From positions 62,001 to 126,000 of the forward strand of contig WFMF01000151.1 in the NCBI GenBank assembly GCA_011033025.1: a DNA stretch of 64,000 bases, written 5' to 3'. How positions within the stretch are numbered: position 1 is the stretch's first letter; every line of letters begins with the position of its first letter. Source of the DNA: Beroe forskalii. Taxonomy: Eukaryota > Ctenophora > Nuda > Beroida > Beroidae. Made by a program: the position numbers and the translations under genes. Under the pieces are notes generated by a model. That model saw nothing but the letters and a program-made list of their open reading frames with translations. It searched no databases and was not told the DNA's origin. Below, piece by piece: positions 25,525 to 37,200 of this stretch.

Positions 25525-25975
25525 ATGCTCCTACTTGTTTATTATTATCACTGGTGCTGGGTCAAAGCGTTCTGACAGGATGGACTGTGTCTCTTTCTTA
25601 TTTTCTTATCTTGTCCTGCTCCTGCTTGTTTTGTTATTACCACTGGTGCTGGGTTGAAGCGGACTGATGGAGCAGACTGGTGTATTTTCTTCTTGTTCTC
25701 CCCTGCTTGTTTATTTTATCACTGACCAGCACCAGTGCTGGATTGGAGCCTTCTCATAGGGTGGACTGGGTCTTTTTCCATCCCCAAACGACTTTTTTAA
25801 TCTTATCTTCTCTCCTCCTGTTTTTTGTTTTTATTATCTGATTCTACGCAATGAAGGTTTTGTTGGAATGTCTTTTTCTTATCTTCCTATCTTTTCTGCT
25901 CCTGTTTGTTTTGTTACCATCATCTGATGCTACTCAATGAAGGTTTTGTTGTTATCTATTTTCCTGCTTGTATAA
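25525..25975. repeat. Degenerate tandem repeat, 85-115-bp unit
   Basis: About five copies of a unit running CTGCTCCTGCTTGTTTTGTTA, ATCACTGGTGCTGG, …GGATGGACTG, then a T-rich part with TTTTCTTATCTT. The last two copies share CTACTCAATGAAGGTTTTGTTG. The array grades into the simpler tract at 25,990. Confidence 0.65.
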
Positions 25976-25989
25976 CTGTGAAGCTATAG

Positions 25990-26240
25990 GACACGCAAAA
26001 TTATTTGTATTTTCTTCTTTTTCTTATCTTATCTCAGGTCTTATTTTATCTGTCTTTCGTTATCTTTATTTCCTTATCTTCATTTTCTTATCTTCATTTT
26101 CTTATTCTTATTTCCTTATCTTTATTTTCTTATCTTTATTTCCTTATCTGATTTCCTGATCTTTATTTTCTTATCTTAATTTTCTTATCATCCTTTTCTT
26201 ATCTTCCTTTCCTTATCTTTCTTTCCTTATATTCATAATC
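25990..26240. repeat. Pyrimidine tract of TTTTCTTATCTT units
   Basis: A 250-bp plus-strand pyrimidine tract built of 11-13-bp variants of TTTTCTTATCTT and TTTCCTTATCTT. It contains about eleven CTTATC words, which are AGATAAG-type GATA sites on the minus strand. It looks like the decayed end of the preceding minisatellite. Confidence 0.8.
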
Positions 26241-27391
26241 CTATCTTCCCATTCTTTCCATCTCGCTTCTCCGCCCGCCGGCGGTAGACTCTACTCCCGG
26301 ACTATACCAGCCACTGTCTTAGACGGTACAAGACATGTTCATGAGGATGGTGGGATGGTTTAAACCCATCTGTTCTTGGTTCAACTCCAGAACAACTAAT
26401 GCTGCATCTATACCCACTGGTATTATGATTGTTCTGGTCGTAGCACGCCTTTGCACCGTGCGATGAGACGATGATGTAGCTATATATATACGTATATATA
26501 TTTAACTATACGAGCACTACCCAAGTCTTTACTGTTCCGGCACAACTTGGTGAATGTGTATTGTGTGGAGTGTGGAGGACGGATGCATGGATGGATGAGC
26601 TTTGCCTGCTGGACTAAACGCAGTAAACCGTTAAACTGGTGGTTGCTCGAGCCAGGCTCCCAGGGCGTTTCTTCTTTCTTCCCACCAGCTTTTCCGTGTA
26701 TTTCCCTCGTTTGAGAGTGTGTAGTTATAAGTGAATATGCTAGAAATATGTTATAGATAGTGATTCATGTCCGAACGAATGATAACGTGAAGTTCGTGGA
26801 AATGTCACGGTTAACTGATCCACCACGTATATTTCTGTGTCTTAGTTTGCTCAATCAAAGCTGTGTGCATGCAGATCCTAGCACATCACGGTTAATTGAT
26901 GTATAATCTGTAATTATTTAAACTTTTTGACCTAATGCTTGTGATGATCACGCCCGTAAGGAATAATATATCTTTTTCATCGTTTGTTCACGCGACGAAG
27001 TGCAATTATTGAGGTCGCAGGTTTTTACTTTGTTTGTTTCTCCTGCTTTGCTCGATCTGTCTAAATACCTTGCTTAATTAATTTTATCATACTTTTATTT
27101 TGACTTTTCGTAAAACCATTATCCTAACACCTTCTTCAGCTGTTTTACCCAATCATGTATCGTTCTAAAGATCCTGTCGGAGAGAATTCGCCGGGAAGAT
27201 TAATCATCTTCAATACGGTCAAGTGAAAATCATGCCGCTAAATCTCCGTGGATGAAATATTAATTGGCTGAATTACGGCTCTTCAGAAGCTGCTTTGACA
27301 GTAACGAGATGAGAGTTAATGGGCAGCTCTAACTGACATATTATTAACCTTACGTGGAGGATACCGTGCCAAATCTTGCATTTGTATATAG

Positions 27392-27853
27392 CAGCAGCTC
27401 CCGAACCAAGCCACCCTGGATTTCATATCCTGTGATGAACTCAGATTTGATCTGACACCCCGTTCAACTACTCCAGAAAGAAAACTGGCAGTTCGAAGTC
27501 ATCTGCAATCTATTAAAACCATTTTAAATCATGGTAGAGATAACTGGGTCATGATCTGGGCAACCAATGTATTTCCGAGTGAAGAACTCAGTTTTATGAT
27601 GGGAGACCTGGTCTAGCTGTACTGCAGTATATGACAGTGCTTTTCTATGTGCTGCAGGTCATTATGACTTGGCACTTAGACACTCGCTAAGAGTTTGGGG
27701 CGGAATTTGGAAGGTTTGGTGTACTTCTGTGTATAAATCATCGCTGAATATCCTGGAGCTGAGCCATGGGGCGCTTTCCACGCAGGATTGTGGAGCAGCA
27801 GGTTGTGAGTCTTGGAACCAGTCCTTGGATCAAGATAAATACATGGCGGACAG
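27392..27853 (+). other. Possible exons of an unknown gene
   Basis: A frame open from 27,392 to the TAG at 27,614 (74 codons, no early Met) has a protein-like composition: …FDLTPRSTTPERKLAVRS, LNHGRDNWVMIWATNVF, PSEELSFMMGDL. Just downstream, 27,658-27,853 has a fair acceptor (GTGCTGCAG), a 65-codon frame (HYDLALRHSLRVW…, …WNQSLDQDKYMAD) and a good donor (ACAG|GTAAAT). The two do not join in phase by any GT-AG pair I can see. No family recognised. Could be chance frames. Confidence 0.18.
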
Positions 27854-28750
27854 GTAAATAGAGAAATAGAATTTAGAAGTTTAATGAAATAGTTGCAGAG
27901 GAAAATATTAAATTGCTGACAAAAGCTGAAAGCTGAAGCTAGCTCAAAGGATGACGAAAAATATTTAAATTGTGATGGAAAAATAATGGAAAATAATGTA
28001 ATGAAAAGTAATGAATATTATTATTATCATTAATTCAACCTTTGCTTTTAGTTTTCAAACTCTTTCGCCCTACTACTTTGTATTTAAAATGCCATGTGAA
28101 TTTTGTTCAACTATTTGAATTTTAAATCTTTATTCTATTTCAATCCAAAATGGATTATTCAAATCTATTTTCACTCTCTCTATGAATTCACACTTAATAT
28201 TATTTTAAACTTTGCGTAGTAGGACTATTTTTACAAAGTATACATAAAAACACCATTCATCTTTCATCATAAAGATGTATTTCTGACCTAAAGACCTGAT
28301 CCAATGTAATATTTGACACACACAATGTAATAAATACGCACACATTCGCTCCCATAAACACACACAATGTTATAGTGTGCGTGTGTGTGGGCGTGTGTTT
28401 GTGTGTACTCCCCCTCACACCTCCAGTGATATTGTCCTTGCTGTAAATCTTGCTGACTGTCTACCGTTTATCAGTTGTCAATCAGTGTGTTCATGGTTGC
28501 CAAGCAATTATACCATTCTTCATAATCACAGATTATTCATTAATTATAGTATTGAAGGTAATTATATCCGTCGGTAAATTGAACTGCTCATTAACTACGA
28601 TACCACCTGCCATTATAGTAATACTCGGGTTCAACTATATCGTCTTTAAAATCTTTATGAAAACCACTTATTCTCAAACAATTTCACATTTTAAATAGGG
28701 TTTGTAGGTAGCGATTAAGGCATCTTATGCTTACCAAGTGCAAGGGATGC

Positions 28751-28948
28751 GGCCAATGGTAGCGCTGCGCTGCCATCACCTGACTAAATTCCGTCACGTG
28801 TGTGGGTCACGTGCTCGAGTGAGATAGCTCATATGATTCGCAGCGAGAGGTATCCAATTACTCTGCCAGCTTGGTCAGTATGTGTATCACGTGTGGGTAG
28901 GTTTGGCTGAGAGCGTGTGTACCTCGCATTCCGAGACACCGTTCGGAG
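28751..28948 (+). promoter_or_regulatory. Promoter-like island with E-boxes and CCAAT
   Basis: CCAAT (28753) is followed by three CACGTG sites (28795, 28808 and 28888) in a CpG-rich stretch that ends at an ATG in good context (GAGATGG at 28949). No TATA box is evident. It fits a TATA-less promoter of the following candidate exon. Confidence 0.35.
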
Positions 28949-29145
28949 ATGGAGGCCCACCCCACGGCAGGAGGTCCTACGCTATACGCAGCTACCTTTC
29001 CTCCAGCAGCATCCTCAGTAGCAGCCACCACCGCAGCGGACATTCCCTCCGCGATCCGACCAAGACACGTCACATTTTTACCATTTGCTAAACTCGTCCC
29101 CCCACTTCGAGTGATCTCCTCTCTCCGGACCTCCCGATTTTACAG
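28949..29145 (+). CDS. Candidate first coding exon, unknown gene
   Basis: ATG with G at -3 and +4 opens 65 codons (MEAHPTAGGPTLYAATF…, …RVISSLRTSRFY), ending in a strong donor TTTTACAG|GTTAGT with two bases left over. The sequence is rich in Ala, Pro and Ser and has no domain I know. It follows an E-box/CCAAT island, and its orientation matches the PRDM gene 31 kb downstream. The phase does not fit the first PRDM exon seen (which starts in phase 0), so a direct join is excluded. The minus strand is also open here. Confidence 0.25.
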
Positions 29146-29939
29146 GTTAGTGCGTTTGTCTCTTCTTCTTCGCTTGCTACCCCCGGTACCCCGACCGAGG
29201 GTATCTCCCGTTGTCGCTCTGCACTACCTCTACTCCGCCGAGCTTCTCTCTTTTGTATCAACCGCCACTCCGCATAAATCTATTGAGTCAATATTCTGAC
29301 TAGTACTAAGGGCATTGTTAGGGAGGTCCATATGAAGATTAAGTATTCTTCATCCGAAGACAATACACGGATAATGCGGCACCTTCCGAGTCATTGTGCT
29401 GACCTCCTCGAGTAATTACCGCTGAGTAGCCGGCCCCGGAGCCAGACTGACGGACCCGTATTGTCCTTATCCCGCGAGCACTCCAGAGTCCCCCCCTCAG
29501 TGAGTCAAAGAAGAGTATACTTCTCTCAAACCTGGACAAAACAATGCGCCGAACTAACGACCCTCAATTTGCTATAAAACTGAATTAAATTTACAATCAT
29601 TGGCCCATTACGGTATCTATTGTTTGTTAATTATATATGACAAAATCACACGTTCTGCTGACGGCAGTGGAGCGAACCACTTGTCTTTTCGGAAAGAGAA
29701 GGACAAGTGTCCTGCGTAATCATTGGTGGTGGGGATGTGTGTCTAGCACCATGCCCCATGAGGGAACACCACCGAGATCTGCTTGTCAGATCATATCTCC
29801 TGTGTTCTCTGCACTAGATCATATCCCCCTGGAAATCATATCTTAGTACATGTCAATAGTGTGGAGATCTGTACCATTTTAACAGCTTCCACTTGCTCCT
29901 GAGCTGTTCTCTCCGATGCTTTAAACCGCCGTGCACTGC

Positions 29940-30015
29940 TTATCATTTGGGATTTGTTGGTCGGTAGCCGTCTGATTTGGATTTGTTGGTCTGTAGTCGT
30001 CTGATTAGGACTGTA
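29940..30015. repeat. Two and a half copies of a 30-bp repeat
   Basis: ATTTGGGATTTGTTGGTC, GGTAGCCGTCTG is followed by ATTTGGATTTGTTGGTC, TGTAGTCGTCTG, then a partial third copy. A similar local duplication (GATATGGGTTTT…TGACTT) follows at 30,130-30,190. Confidence 0.65.
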
Positions 30016-30449
30016 CGGTTCAGGATGGAGTCTGTAGGTCAGGGTCGACACGAAGCGAGTCTCAGTGTCGTAAGCAATGTTACGTGCTGCGTTTAGTCGA
30101 GTTTTCTTGTTCTTTATCTGTCCTAGCGGGGATATGGGTTTTTGATGACTTGCTGATCTGTCATAACAAAGATATGGGTTTTGCTGACTTTTGCGATGTT
30201 ATCTGGAGCTTTTTAACGGGTTAAATGACTGTTGAACTGCTTTTTATTGTTCCTTCGAGTTATGATTGGAAACGAGCATCACACATGCATTATTCCGTAA
30301 GTAAATTCTATTTTAAAAGGGTTCTTACTTTAAGTTGCACTGAGATTGATGTGGTTATCAAGATGTTTTACACAGCCTATATATTGTATACTCTATCTAT
30401 AAACAGGTTCTTTTTTCACAAAAAGTAAACATATTTTCAATTAAAAGCA

Positions 30450-32540
30450 GTTTTCACTAAATTAATCACTGATGCTTCCAGTTTGAGTAATTTCTTCCAA
30501 GATCCCAGCCTTGCTTTTGATATAAGCTATGTCAATATGTTAATCACTTGATCACATATTACTCCATCCCACCTTTCTCACTATGCCGTGTTGCTCGAGC
30601 TACTGTGATTATTGAGCTATCTTAACTCTTCTTCGCGTAGAAAACGCACGACTATTTTTCACGTGGAACCTTATGGCTAAGTGGTGGGAAGGACACGAGT
30701 TTGTCTGAGTCAAATATCAGCTGTAGCTGATATAATTCCGTGTTGGATTCGAGCTACAGCAAGGTTAGGATGATAAAATAACTATATTTGGAAAACGTAC
30801 CGATATACGGGAATTCTGATATCGGAAAATCCGTGGAATTGGAGTTCTGGTACAGAATTGTAGTCAACGAAGGAACATTTTCTTATTCCATTGAAAGCTG
30901 GCGAGTATGAGTGTCCTTTTAATGGTCGAATTCTGAAAATTCGTGAAAATTTCTAAGTTAAAGGTGACCAGGTGCATATTGTAGCTATATTTTCAAAGTC
31001 AAACACATTATTTTAAGCTTTATTTATAACTGAACAGAAGTACAGCCATTATAATCGAAGCATAATATATTCTAGATTTTATGAAAGAATAGAATTGGCT
31101 TTATAATGGATTAATTACTTACAAACTATGAACAATCTGTATTTTGCGAGCTTTAGTGTAGTTGTCTGTCACGATTGCATCTCACGGATGGAGTTAATTC
31201 CGGATAATGTGATGGGATCATTTTAACGTCTTGCAAGAAAGGTAGTTGTTCAAGCTTTGAATTTTCATTAAAGGGACGCCAGGTTGCAGTTTTAAATGGG
31301 CATTTTTCAATGTCTTATAATTAATTTCCAAATCCTTATCTTATCTAGGGACATAATATGTCTAACTTACATAAAACCAGAAAAACGATTGAAAATAGGC
31401 TCGGTTTTTGCCGCTTATTTTCAAATTTTGCCGCCGAGGTCGGTGCAGTTTTCATCGATAAACACCGATCATTATCCATCAGCTGTTTGATTTTAGAAGT
31501 GAGCAGTTCCTGCTTTTTGAGCCAAAAATATTTTCTGTAGAAGCTCAATAGTTCGAACTGTTCAATGAAGGACCCTCGTCCTAGAAGTTGAATATTTATG
31601 AGTAAAATTTTCAAGGTGGAAACATAAGACACTAAATACCAAGAAATAATTTTTTTGACCGTCGATTAATCCACCTTCAAAATCCGCACAGCCAATTCCA
31701 TGAAACGATTATCTGAACCCGACTTTTCCCACAGTTTTAGTCAATCAATCCCAATTTTCAGTACATAACTTAGTACCTGCAATCGATTAGTTCCAAAAAT
31801 GATGGGTACTAAACGAATTATAAACTCAATATTAAATTCTCTGGCAGACCTCTTCGTGCACATTAACATTACGAATTTAAGAGTTCATTAGTCACCAGCA
31901 GAGTCAGGGGTAGAATAAAACTATTATAAATTACGTTATCATCATCATCAATACACGACATAACCTGTTACCAGTACTGCCGTATTTTCATACACAGGTC
32001 ATCTGCATGAATTGTTAAATTTCATGTAATATATGTATCATTTTTCCCTGCAACCATGATCTGAATCTCATATCGTATTGGATTTTTCCTTCCTTTCCTC
32101 TTTTCCTTTCCAAGTTTCCAGTAACTCGTACATGGATAAATACAAACTTACAAAGTACAAAATCTGCTGCTGCTGCTTTGAAATAAAGTTCCGGATCCCG
32201 TTTTTCGAGTTTTATACGATTTATATGATTGATCGGACTCATTTTTCTGCCGAATATCCCCCTCTCGGACACATTGTTTTCTCCCCCAGTTTCTCGTAGC
32301 AATGCCCTCTCTCTCCCTTCTCCGGGATATAGTGTTTCCTCTTGAGAGGAGAAGGAGAGGAGCTATATGTTCCCGCTGCTCGCTGGTATAGAGTTTCCAG
32401 GGAGGAGGGGGGCTGCGCTCCTGCCCCCTCCTGCCTCCCCCTGCCCAGCGCCGCTCGTCTGGGTGCATGTGAGTCCACCCTACGCCACGTGCTTAGCCGA
32501 CCGGTGGCAACATGATACATATACACCATGCAGCTGAGTC
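30450..32540. other. Noncoding AT-rich stretch
   Basis: No gene recognised. Holds a small palindrome, ATATCAGCTGTAGCTGATAT, near 30,715. The frames around 32,010-32,530 overlap on both strands without a coding signature. Confidence 0.35.
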
Positions 32541-32542
32541 CT

Positions 32543-32545
<3 letters not shown>

Positions 32546-32639
<94 letters not shown>
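32546..32639. repeat. (AC)47 microsatellite
   Basis: An uninterrupted AC dinucleotide run of about 94 bases. It produces false His-Thr repeat frames on the plus strand. Length this pure suggests high variability between individuals. Confidence 0.98.
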
Positions 32640-32640
<1 letters not shown>

Positions 32641-33849
32641 GTTATACATGATGTGTGTTTCACGGTGCATCATATCCCCCTCTTTCATTCTCTGGAGATT
32701 GAATGGTTCTCTCAGACTGGTAGCAGACGTAAAGTCTATTTCCTGAACTTTGAGGAGCAGGACATCATGCTCCTCTCAACATATTATTTTATTGTCCTAG
32801 GCATTGTCCGGACATATATATAGATCTATATAGCAGCACGCTATTCCACTATTTCTAAACCACATTAGGTATATCGCTCCAAAGCTAAATGTCATGCCGT
32901 AGTACACAATGCGACTACCTATATCTATAGATATATATATGCTCCTCCAAAGGTAGACGTAAACTTTTTCCTAATGATCGACATAAGAGCCAGACATAAT
33001 ACATACTTACTTCCCTAAATTGGTTTAAAGTCGTGCAGCCAACCTCCACTTCTCCAATGTGAGCGGTGGACCATTTATCTCTGAAACCTCCGGACATTAG
33101 GGATCCATCCGGGTGGTTTTGGAGCTGTCGATCTCTGCAGAAAGCCTGATAATGCATGGCATGCGGAGACAGACGCTGTGCTTCCAGCACAATACCATAG
33201 ATACGCGACTGATCACGCTCAACATCCCATCAAAATGCCAGAATGTCGGGATCGCATTGGGTTGTAGAGGAGGATGAGAGTTGTAGAGGAGAATGTGACC
33301 CTGTGGACTGGTTAAAACTGTGTTTACTCTTCTCCGCATGACTTGTTTATTCGGGAACTTTAATCGCACCAGTTGGCTTCTATGGAACATTTCTTACCTT
33401 TACCTTTGAGAGACAGCCTAGACTGGCTCAATTGTGAAAACTTAATCTGAAAAGAACCGGATAAACGTCCCTCTTACACTGATCCCAGTTTACTATTATT
33501 AACATCAATGAATCGATGATGGCCCTACAAAAAACCATCTGGACCTTGTCTAGTGTCTACATACACACACCATGCTCTTTATTGAGTGTAGGAGCGTCAC
33601 TAGAGAGATTATAATGTCTTAATGCCCCTCATACTGTGTATATTGTAATGCCAGCAGCGCGTCTAGTGAGCCCTCACACACACCAGCTTATCACTTCACT
33701 GACATTTGCTCTATTTCATTATGGCTGGTCCACCTGGCGGGGCATTATATCGGAGGAGAGAAGTCAAGAGGAGTGTGTTGTGATGCAGTTATCACTCATC
33801 ACACATAGTACTATTGCTAAACGCTGTAAGGAGATGGAGTGTCTCCTTC

Positions 33850-34012
33850 ACTAGGGCAAGTTTATAGACTTGACCTGTCTCACGCATGTCAAGCATAGAC
33901 ATATGTCTCATGTAGGTCACCTATAGACTTATTTGTCATGCAGGGCACTCCTAGACTTATGTCTCATTTGAAAATGTATCAGTTGATCTCAGTTGAAATG
34001 CCACTTATGTCT
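33850..34012. repeat. Degenerate minisatellite, about 30-bp unit
   Basis: Four to five decayed copies of TATAGACTTATGTCTCATG followed by TAGGTCACC, at spacings of about 28-33 bp. A last partial copy is CCACTTATGTCTCACAACC. Confidence 0.65.
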
Positions 34013-34239
34013 CACAACCGTATGCCTCTCACAGCTCAGTTTAATAATAACTTATCTATAACAACTCCGATTGAACTATCACTTGGTCAGTTATCCTTAA
34101 CTGATCAATTAAACTTTGGCTGGATCAGCGAGATTTTGAGAAAGGTCATGATTAGGAACATTATCGCTGCAGTTGTCACACCAAGGAAACATGAAATCAT
34201 TTTTTTTAAACCTAAGAGAGGAAAAGGGTCTACATGATG

Positions 34240-37200
34240 ATTAAGCGATCAAGATGAAACTGAGTGATTATTCTATTCATTTTGACTGTCCTGAAAAGCA
34301 CAGACAATCTTAATTTATACGACATACGGATGTCTGCTGAGTATATCTGCCTTTTGTCCATTCCAGCAAAACTAATCGTCATCTAAAAGAAAAGCAATCT
34401 CCTTTTTAGATGTCTCTCTAAAACAATGAGCCCAAGTTAAAAAGTCAAAAGACCGACAAACTAAGGAAGCTCAAACTCCGACTAACTGAATGGCAATCTG
34501 AATGATCTTCAAGAAGATCATCCTTGACTCATGAGTCTTATAATTCTTGTTCTCGTGCTTCAGTGATCATTTTTCTCCTAATACAATTAGAATCCGGTCA
34601 ATTTTCCTGAAAACATCTCCACTTTCTCTCTATGTCTTTCTCACACTCACGTTAAGTTGTGTACTGTGTACTGCATTTATATAGAATTTGATTCCCATTG
34701 CTATAGTACTGTAGTGCAGACAATACGACTAATGTGAGGGATGCACCACATGGCATAGTCAATTCACTTTTTACAAAGAACATCAACATCATCGTGTACT
34801 GCCGAGTTCTTCTCACGTTGTGGCAAAAAACAGATTAAAGGATTTTCACAATGGGCCCCACGAAAAATAGTAAAATTGTTACACAAAAGATTAGAAGAAT
34901 GGGGGAAGAAACCGAATATAATGCTTTAATTACGAGTAATCTAGTACCTAAACGTTGGATTTTATATAAAAAGTACAAAGTTGCTGTGCAGCTGGGACAA
35001 TAATGATTAAAACAACAAAATTAGCAGAAAAATCCATAATAGTAATTTGCCCGGAATTTGAAAAATCGCAATTCAAAAAGTTATGAAAAATAATCTGATA
35101 AAATTAATCCTAATTTCTAATACGTGATTAGGAAAATTTAAAGGTGCAGGTATAAAAGTCTTGAACCCTCAAATTATCAAACCGTAGCTCGGCATTCACC
35201 GTGGAGCTCTTTGAGCTTTGCTCCGAGAGGGAGAGAATTATTAAACTTAGAGCAAGAAACCGAATTAGAATGAAGCGTACTTCCAGCAGTAACCATGGCT
35301 CATGTTTTCAATAGGTCCTTCCACGTATAATATCCACCGTAATTCATGTGTCCGAGATACAGGTCGGGAGAGATATACACGTGCTCCTGTAACCTGGGTA
35401 GGGTTAGCATCACGGTTTAGCTTGAACTGCACTCCCCCTGGATACAGCCCCTGGTCTCCAGCTAATAGAGCTAGCGCTGTCTGTGGCGGGCTCCTATGCC
35501 GTCCATTTAGCCCCCCAGACCGTCGCCAGCTGGGGAGGGGCCCACCTCGTACCAATATCCTAATGACACACCGCAGCAGGGTGCACAAGAGTTACCAACT
35601 GACCCTCAAGAGCCGGACACTAAATAAGTTGCAGTGCAGCTAGTCCACTGCTTCTCAAGGTACTTTAGATATCTCAGAGAGGGGACATGAGTCCAAGTGC
35701 AGCAGTTTTAGCAAGTGTTGGGTTTTAGTTATTAGATCTGAAGATTTGTCATAGTGAGAATATCATCATTGTGAGCATATAAAATCTGTTGTGACAAACT
35801 TTCTAGAGTAACATGACAATTTGATATGACTTAGCGCAGTGCGCCGTCATGGTGACCCTTGACAGATGGTAAAGGCCAGTGAGAGAGAATGAGTCTCAGT
35901 CATTGGAACGGACTGCTACTGTATTCTCAAACATGAGTAGCATTGCAGAGGGCAGTCTCATGTAAGCTCATAGTCATACAGTTTGTAGGGAACTCCAAAT
36001 GAGAGATTTCGATGATGCTATGGCCCCATTTGCTGTTATTCCAGTAAATATGGAATACAAGTTCTAATGGAGAGTCATCCTATCGGCTGCATCTGATCCA
36101 TAATTACTCCATTCACACTTCAAGCACATCCTCAGGGAGGAGGAGTCAGTGTTCTGCTAACTAATTATAATGTTTGACTTACTTATCCTGCCTCATTTGC
36201 ATTTTGTGCAAGCCTATTGTTCCTCTCTTTCCTAACTTCGACTTCATCCAACTCCTACTCCAGGCTGTAAAGGCCTTGATACTTGGGTTAATTTCTAGTA
36301 AAACTCTAACAAATCACTTTGCCTCCTCTAGCATATCCCAAGAGCCTGGTGCCTAACGAAAATACAGTAATTATAAAGCTTGCGCCCCGCTATAATAGTT
36401 ATAAAGTTAACAGCTCCTTTATAATATTCTGATATTGTATTGGACTAATTTAACGATTTTATAAATCCTATTAGTTCCCGCACAATAGCACATGTTATAT
36501 GTAGTAGGAGTAGAGTTAGGACTCAGCACTCTGCATTCAAATCACTCATGTACCGGTCGTTGGTAATGTAATCCTTATGATAAATTCACTCATGAGCTGG
36601 GAGCTCTAAGCGTGCTGCTGCTACCTCTACTACTGCCTGGCCATGCTACATTAACGTAGCTCTGGAATGCTCAGATACAGTTTATTCAGCCCTAAATCAC
36701 ATGTCCTGGCCTATTTATATATTCCTCAGACTAAGGAGGTATTTAGTAATCTCCGGATTATATTTTTGTCAATATATGAAGGGCTAAAGACACCCCTGCT
36801 CCGGGGGTATGAGTTGGGTAAATTTTAATAAGATGGTTACATTTCTAGTGGATGACGACGTTCTCCCATCTTCCCGGTTACAAAGTTGCATGTGAGGACT
36901 CACGACATGACACTGGGATGCAGTCATCAAGACAAATTTTACTGGAACAAGACAAGCCCCTGGCAAATCAATGTCAAGCCCCTGTTTTACAGATATCATT
37001 AAATTGCTCTTGCCTGCGGGGATCAAAGAAGGTACACAAAAGGGAATGGCTATAATAGTTCCAATTTTGGCTGGATTTTGTGAAACCGGGTCAAAATTCT
37101 TCAACTTTTGAGGAATCCCGAATTCCCTGGTGCTCGATTGTCCAGTCCTGGACGCTGAAGAGGCCCGGCACACAGGAAATTGGGTTGAACTCAGGTGTAA

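Noticed and set aside
32512..32823. His-Thr repeat proteins
   Set aside because: Produced entirely by the (AC)n microsatellite.
35265..35643. Overlapping frames of 107 and 113 codons on opposite strands
   Set aside because: No domain, no splice partners; GC-rich patches keep both strands open.
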